DNA from: JABDQW01 sp942492025
Lineage (GTDB): Bacteria > Pseudomonadota > Gammaproteobacteria > SZUA-229
NCBI GenBank assembly: GCA_942492025.1
Contig: CALODJ010000008.1
Coordinates: 528,964 to 592,963 of the forward strand
Reading direction: 5' to 3'
DNA: 64,000 bases
Below, piece by piece: positions 60,228-64,000 of this stretch. Made by a program: the position numbers and the translations under genes. Each line of letters opens with the position of its first letter. Position 1 is the stretch's first letter. The notes beneath the pieces are model-generated. The model was not told where the DNA came from, did not search any database, and worked only from the letters and a program-made list of their open reading frames with translations.

Positions 60228-61274
60228 ATGGACACGCCGAGATTTCGGGTCAAACGGGTAGATATCGTCATCTGGTCCGGCGGCGCGCTGCTGCTTATTC
60301 TTGGGCTACTGGTACTGATGTTCGCCTTCGAGATTCCAGTGCAGGAAGAGGCCCCGGCGCAAGACTATAACCGGTTTCTCACTATCTATGAACCGTCAGC
60401 CGCTGCCAGCCTGAGTGATGGACGTCTCGTCGTCGTCGAGGATGAGAGCCACAAACCGCTTCACTTGCTCACGCCGGATTCCACGCTCGGCTTCCAGAGC
60501 AGGACGATCAGTACTGCGAGCCTGATCGATGTCGTGAGCGGCAAAGGCGAGGTCGAAAAGCTGGACGATCTCGAAGGCCTGGCGATCGACAAGCATGACA
60601 CCATCTACGCCATCTCGTCGCACTCGCAGACCGAGTCCGGCAAGCGCAAGTCCGGACGAGAGAAGTTGATCCGCTTCCGTCTCGACGGCAGTGAGATTGT
60701 CGACCTGCGCGTTTTCGAGGACCTCACCGAAGAACTCGCCGCTGCGCTTCCACGGCTCGACCAGGCGGTCCGTGAAACTAAGGTCAAGGAAGGTAAAGAC
60801 CTGAACATCGAGGCGCTGGGGCTCAGTGCCGATGGCCGCCGGCTGCTGATCGGTCTGCGTTCGCCGGTGATCGATGACAGGGCGCTGATTGTTGTCGTCC
60901 AGAACCCGGACGACGTCTTCGAGCAAGGCGGCCTGCCGTTGTTTGCGCCCGAGCCGTGGTATCTCGACCTCGGCAAGGGCGGAATCCGCGCTCTCACCTA
61001 CGACCCGGAGTTGGAAGGCTACCTGATCGTCAGTCGACGTGAAGACAAAAAGGGCAAGCCGTTCAAACTCTGGTTCTGGTCCGGCGATCCGGCGGTAGAG
61101 CCGCAGCGCGTCTCGATCGCCGGCGTCGAAAACATCAATCGTGCTGAAGGTATCACGCCGATCGTCCAGGACGGCGAACGCCGCCTGTTGATCGTGTTCG
61201 ATGATGGCAACAGGCTGCGACGGATCGGCGGACACTACCGGATCGTCGATTACGCCGACCTGGGCATCGAGTGA
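60228..61274 (+). CDS. DUF3616 domain protein with an N-terminal membrane helix
   Basis: About 348 residues. A single helix (IVIWSGGALLLILGLLVLMFA, about 11-31) is followed by a beta-propeller-like domain: LDDLEGLAIDKHDTIYAISS, HSQTESGKRKSGREKLIRFR, NIEALGLSADGRRLLIGLRS and GVENINRAEGITPIV. These match DUF3616. The domain should lie in the periplasm. It is 22 bases after the PycTM-like gene and is likely co-transcribed. The first 50 codons are repeated at 62396. Function unknown. Confidence 0.8.
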   Translation: MDTPRFRVKRVDIVIWSGGALLLILGLLVLMFAFEIPVQEEAPAQDYNRFLTIYEPSAAASLSDGRLVVVEDESHKPLHLLTPDSTLGFQSRTISTASLIDVVSGKGEVEKLDDLEGLAIDKHDTIYAISSHSQTESGKRKSGREKLIRFRLDGSEIVDLRVFEDLTEELAAALPRLDQAVRETKVKEGKDLNIEALGLSADGRRLLIGLRSPVIDDRALIVVVQNPDDVFEQGGLPLFAPEPWYLDLGKGGIRALTYDPELEGYLIVSRREDKKGKPFKLWFWSGDPAVEPQRVSIAGVENINRAEGITPIVQDGERRLLIVFDDGNRLRRIGGHYRIVDYADLGIE

Positions 61275-61717
61275 CCGCCGTGTCCCGGACAGGACCGCAC
61301 GGCGTGGTCACAACCCTGCTGTCGTATAACAGGATGCCGCTAATTTGAAACAAAGAGTGAACAAGTACATCACAAATAGCGTTAGCGTGGCACAGCGCTG
61401 CAATCCTGCGGCACTCTGGGTACGCCAGCGGCTTGCCTCGCTGCGGCAGCAAAGACCATGATTTATCTAAGTATATGCCGTTAAATTCCGATCTCTAAGC
61501 TTAGCGGTGAACGGGTTATCAAAACTCACTGTGGTATAACAACGCGACGCGCCAGCGAGCGTGTTACCGCATAACCCGCCGATAAGGAGCTTTTCACCGC
61601 TCTGAAATACAATCGAAAAAAACGAATTTACTTTAATATAATTTCGAATTTTATTTATTAGTTATTTATTATATTATTTTTTTCTAATAAATCTAACCCG
61701 ATTGACAGGATAATCGA
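61275..61717. other. Gap with an AT-rich leader before copy 2
   Basis: No gene is seen. The last 100 bases (61615-61712) are almost pure A and T (for example TTATTTATTAGTTATTTATT) before an AGGA ribosome site and the ATG of the second PycTM-like gene. This contrasts sharply with the GC-rich genes on both sides and probably holds a strong or silenced promoter. Confidence 0.5.
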
Positions 61718-62362
61718 ATGAACGAAATTCAAACCAAGAGCCCGCGTTCGCACAACGACGTCATCGAGCTCACCACGCAGACGCAGCCTACCAGGAAGAA
61801 GAAGAAAGACAAACAATCCGCGATCGGCAGCGCTCGTGGCATCGAGACGATGTTTCGAACCTCTTACCAGGCCCAGCTCGACATGATCGCGCTCGCGACC
61901 ACGAAGTCCAACATCATGATCTCGCTGAATGGCGTCTTGATCTCTGTGCTGCTGCTGTCGGCCGCGTATCTGATCAACACGATGCCGATGCTCATCGTGC
62001 CGATTGGCTCGCTACTGCTGACCTGCACGGTTGCGATTGTTTTTGCGGTACTGGCGGCCAGGCCCGGCAGTCGAAGCCACGAACGTTCGCTCGAAGATGC
62101 ACGCGACGATCAGGGCGTGTTGTTAATCTTTGACGACTTTGCGCGTTTCCCGGCCGATCAATACATCGACTCGATGATGGATATGCTGCGCGACCATCAG
62201 CGCGTCTACAAGAACATGGTCGCCCATATCCACGACATGGGACAGACGGCCAATGAGAGTTTCGGCAAGCTGTATATTGCCTACAGCACCTTCATGGTCG
62301 GACTCGTCGTGTCGGTTGTGCTGCTGCTCGTCGTTGTCGTCAAACGGCTGTTAGGCTGGTAG
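61718..62362 (+). CDS. Pycsar-effector-like (PycTM/DUF5706) membrane protein, copy 2
   Basis: A 214-residue protein whose residues from RKKKKDKQSAIGSARGIETM to VVVKRL equal copy 1; over about 550 bases (59640-60190 against 61800-62350) I see one base difference. The N-terminus is different and shorter (MNEIQTKSPRSHNDVIEL, then TTQTQPT) and lacks the EF-hand-like loop. A 12-base insertion changes the last residues to LLGW. AGGATAATCG precedes the ATG. The same family call applies as for copy 1. Confidence 0.8.
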   Translation: MNEIQTKSPRSHNDVIELTTQTQPTRKKKKDKQSAIGSARGIETMFRTSYQAQLDMIALATTKSNIMISLNGVLISVLLLSAAYLINTMPMLIVPIGSLLLTCTVAIVFAVLAARPGSRSHERSLEDARDDQGVLLIFDDFARFPADQYIDSMMDMLRDHQRVYKNMVAHIHDMGQTANESFGKLYIAYSTFMVGLVVSVVLLLVVVVKRLLGW

Positions 62363-62395
62363 CGTTGGTCTAATAATGACGAGGCGATAACGACC

Positions 62396-62557
62396 ATGGA
62401 CACACCGAGATTTCGGGTCAAACGGGTAGATATCGTCATCTGGTCCGGCGGCGCGCTGCTGCTTATTCTTGGGCTACTGGTGCTGATGTTCGCCTTCGAG
62501 ATGCCGGTGCAGGAAGAGGCCCCGGCGCAAGACTATAACCGGTTTCGCGCTATCTAG
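62396..62557 (+). pseudogene. Truncated second copy of the DUF3616 gene
   Basis: The first 50 residues equal those of the gene at 60228 with one change (FAFEMPVQEE for FAFEIPVQEE), then it ends RFRAI and stops. The match breaks at CTATCTA (about 62556), after which come A-rich sequence and a group II intron. It keeps only the membrane helix. Confidence 0.85.
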
Positions 62558-62638
62558 AGAAAAAGGTAAAGAAAAAGGTGACGGAGGGATTATTTGTTCT
62601 CGCGGTAGGAACGCCCGTTACCGGGCGCCCCCCGCACA

Positions 62639-62672
62639 GACCCCGGCGTGCAGTTTTCCCGCACCGGGTTCC
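62639..62672 (-). ncRNA. Group II intron domain V
   Basis: The 34 bases on the minus strand read GGAACCCGGTGCGGGAAAAC then TGCACGCCGGGGTC. They fold into the two-part stem with a GAAA-type loop of domain V, the catalytic core, and are exactly the canonical length. It lies 33 bases after the reverse transcriptase stop. Confidence 0.75.
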
Positions 62673-62705
62673 TCGGTTGTACTCGCTTTCGCGACGAGCG
62701 CGCCT

Positions 62706-64000
62706 TTATGCAAAGACCCTATGCTCACGTTGTTTCTGCACGATCCTGGGTGTCGCCACCATCAACTTCTCCAACGCAACTGTAAACTCCGACCAGTTAA
62801 AGCTCCTGCGTTTTCCGCCACGTCGGTTGAGCCATTTGAAGGCGCATCGAATGGCGTGTGTATAGAAGCTTCCCAGGGCCTTTGCATTGCTGCGTATACC
62901 AAAGTAGTTGTAGTGCCCTACCAGTTTACGGTTCAGTTCTTTTACGAATTGGCGTCCCGGCAAATGACGATGGCTTCTGATCCATTGCTTCATCCGCTGC
63001 TTGGCTTGTCGCAATTTCTTACGCGCCGTCCGCTTCATCACTCGCAGTTCACCTCGCCGATCCCGGTTCCAGTAAAGCTCGAAACCCAGAAAGGCGAAAC
63101 GCCGGCGAAGGCCGGGATGAAAGCGGCTGAAACGCAAGAGCCGAGTCTTTTCCGGTGCAACCTGTAAACCGAATTTCTCCAGGCGTCCAGGCATGGCCTG
63201 ATAAAACCGTTGGGCCTCGTTCCGACACTGGAAGGCGCAGACATAATCATCGGCGTACCGAATCAATAGCGCCTGCCCCTTGCAACGCGGTTTGACCACG
63301 CGCTCAAACCATAGATCCAGTGCATAGTGCAAATAGACGTTGGCCAGTATCGGAGAAACAATCCCGCCCTGCGGACTTCCGGTGATCGGGTGCAGTATCT
63401 GACCATCGATCTTCAGTATACCCGCTTTCAGCCATTGGCGAATGAGTCCAAGAAAAGCCTTGTCATCAATCCGCAGGCTCAGCATCTCCAGCAACCAGTC
63501 GTGGTCGATATTATCAAAGAAACCCTTAATATCCGCTTCTACCACATAACCAAACTTGCCAAATTGAAGATTGAACCCCAAGTCTCCGGCCGCCTCCTTG
63601 GCGCTCCGCCCTGCTCGGTATCCATAGCTGACTTCCAAGAAATCCTGCTCATAAAGGGCTTTGAGAATCTTGGCGCATCCAAGCTGAACCAACTTGTCTT
63701 CCAGCGCGGGGATGCCTAACGGGCGCTCTCCGCCCCCTTCCTTGGGTATATAACAACGCCGAACCAATCTGGCCCGGTAGCGTTTCGTTTTCAGTCGTTC
63801 TGTCAGCTCCAGGATGTTGACGATGAGGTCCTGTTCATACGCCTGTGCCGTCACCTCGTCCACTCCACTGGCGGCTTTCTTGTTCAGATCGCCCCAGCAG
63901 CTAAGCAACAGGTTGGCGTCCAGGCACCGATAGAGGTCCTGAAAACGATGGTCTTTGCAGGCTGACGCCCGCTTGGCTATTCCCCACAGTGAGGTTGTCT
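62706..64000 (-). CDS. ltrA: Group II intron reverse transcriptase/maturase (5' end outside window)
   Basis: The frame runs off the right edge; over 430 residues are visible. Motifs in order: KKAASGVDEVTAQAYEQD, YIPKEGGGERPLGIPALEDK, FLEVSYGYRAGRSAKEA, ADIKGFFDNIDHDWL, GSPQGGIVSPILANVYLH and the catalytic LIRYADDYVCAF, then a maturase region (LRQAKQRMKQWIRSH, LNRKLVGHYNYFGI) and a basic end. No HNH endonuclease is seen after it, so it is of the shorter bacterial type. It copies and helps splice the intron. Confidence 0.95.
   Translation of the reverse strand, partial: TTSLWGIAKRASACKDHRFQDLYRCLDANLLLSCWGDLNKKAASGVDEVTAQAYEQDLIVNILELTERLKTKRYRARLVRRCYIPKEGGGERPLGIPALEDKLVQLGCAKILKALYEQDFLEVSYGYRAGRSAKEAAGDLGFNLQFGKFGYVVEADIKGFFDNIDHDWLLEMLSLRIDDKAFLGLIRQWLKAGILKIDGQILHPITGSPQGGIVSPILANVYLHYALDLWFERVVKPRCKGQALLIRYADDYVCAFQCRNEAQRFYQAMPGRLEKFGLQVAPEKTRLLRFSRFHPGLRRRFAFLGFELYWNRDRRGELRVMKRTARKKLRQAKQRMKQWIRSHRHLPGRQFVKELNRKLVGHYNYFGIRSNAKALGSFYTHAIRCAFKWLNRRGGKRRSFNWSEFTVALEKLMVATPRIVQKQREHRVFA

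Larger units (their letters stand above)
62600..64000 (-). mobile_element. Group II intron, 3' part (5' end outside window)
   Basis: The minus strand carries an intron reverse transcriptase followed by RNA domains V and VI. The 3' end probably lies near 62600, after GTTCCTACCGCG, just 45 bases beyond the duplication break. GGGCGCCCGGTAACGGGCG (62636-62613) would be the domain VI stem. The exact splice end is not certain. Confidence 0.8.

Noticed and set aside
61153..61452. A 99-codon minus-strand frame over the end of the DUF3616 gene
   Set aside because: It overlaps the DUF3616 coding sequence and the following gap, and is rich in Arg and Cys with no motif.

Overview
The window looks like a chromosomal segment of an aquatic, free-living gammaproteobacterium of medium GC content, with sulfur-related genes and much insertion and decay. 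The evidence is a TonB/BtuB-type cobalamin uptake operon, a complete MoxR-DUF58-Bat operon, an ArfB rescue factor, a PilH-like response regulator, a VPLPA-type PEP-CTERM protein, a YeeE/YedE sulfur transporter, a TsoY-like membrane protein and fragments that resemble sulfide:quinone reductase and sulfatases. The genus cannot be told from the sequence. No rRNA, tRNA or CRISPR array was seen.

Layout. 0-6.3 kb: the end of a DUF3604 gene, a deleted alkyl sulfatase, an alpha/beta hydrolase split by an in-frame TGA, an intact lipoprotein hydrolase and a VOC protein. 6.5-9.5 kb: a TetR regulator divergent from a YadG/YadH-type ABC exporter. 9.9-15.2 kb: a DUF6580 membrane protein, an AlsS-like synthase with an aldehyde dehydrogenase, and a ROK sugar kinase. 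15.5-19.0 kb, minus strand: a cobalamin riboswitch, a BtuB-like receptor, a TonB protein and a PduO-type cobalamin adenosyltransferase, so uptake and activation of B12 sit in one riboswitch-led operon. 19.2-26.3 kb: moxR, DUF58, DUF4381, batA, a batB/batC fusion and batD. 26.4-39.7 kb: a YeeE/YedE transporter, a CHASE2 serine/threonine kinase, an OmpA lipoprotein, a secreted metallo-hydrolase, a cytochrome b with a membrane-tethered LuxR-type regulator, a hexose-6-phosphate mutarotase, a response regulator and two multispanning proteins.

42.6-47.7 kb is a small chromosomal integron read on the minus strand away from a divergent integron integrase. It has an attI, a HEPN-domain cassette, a GDT1/TMEM165-family cassette, an unknown cassette and a fourth cassette almost filled by an IS91-family element. 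The attC ends match the 5' ends of their own cassettes, which supports the reading. 47.9-57.2 kb holds a rhodanese, a phospholipase D lipoprotein, a HExxH protein, ArfB and a YugP-type peptidase, mixed with tails of broken genes and IS91 or RAYT remnants. 57.3 kb to the end: a phosphate-selective-type porin, then a gene pair made of a Pycsar-effector-like (PycTM/DUF5706) membrane protein and a DUF3616 protein. The pair is duplicated about 2.2 kb downstream, with the second DUF3616 copy cut short and a group II intron next to the break.

Many small palindromic or TIR-bounded non-coding repeats lie between genes, and at least two families are flanked by TTAA. The most interesting parts are the integron with its HEPN cassette and the duplicated PycTM-like/DUF3616 pair, which has no visible nucleotide cyclase.
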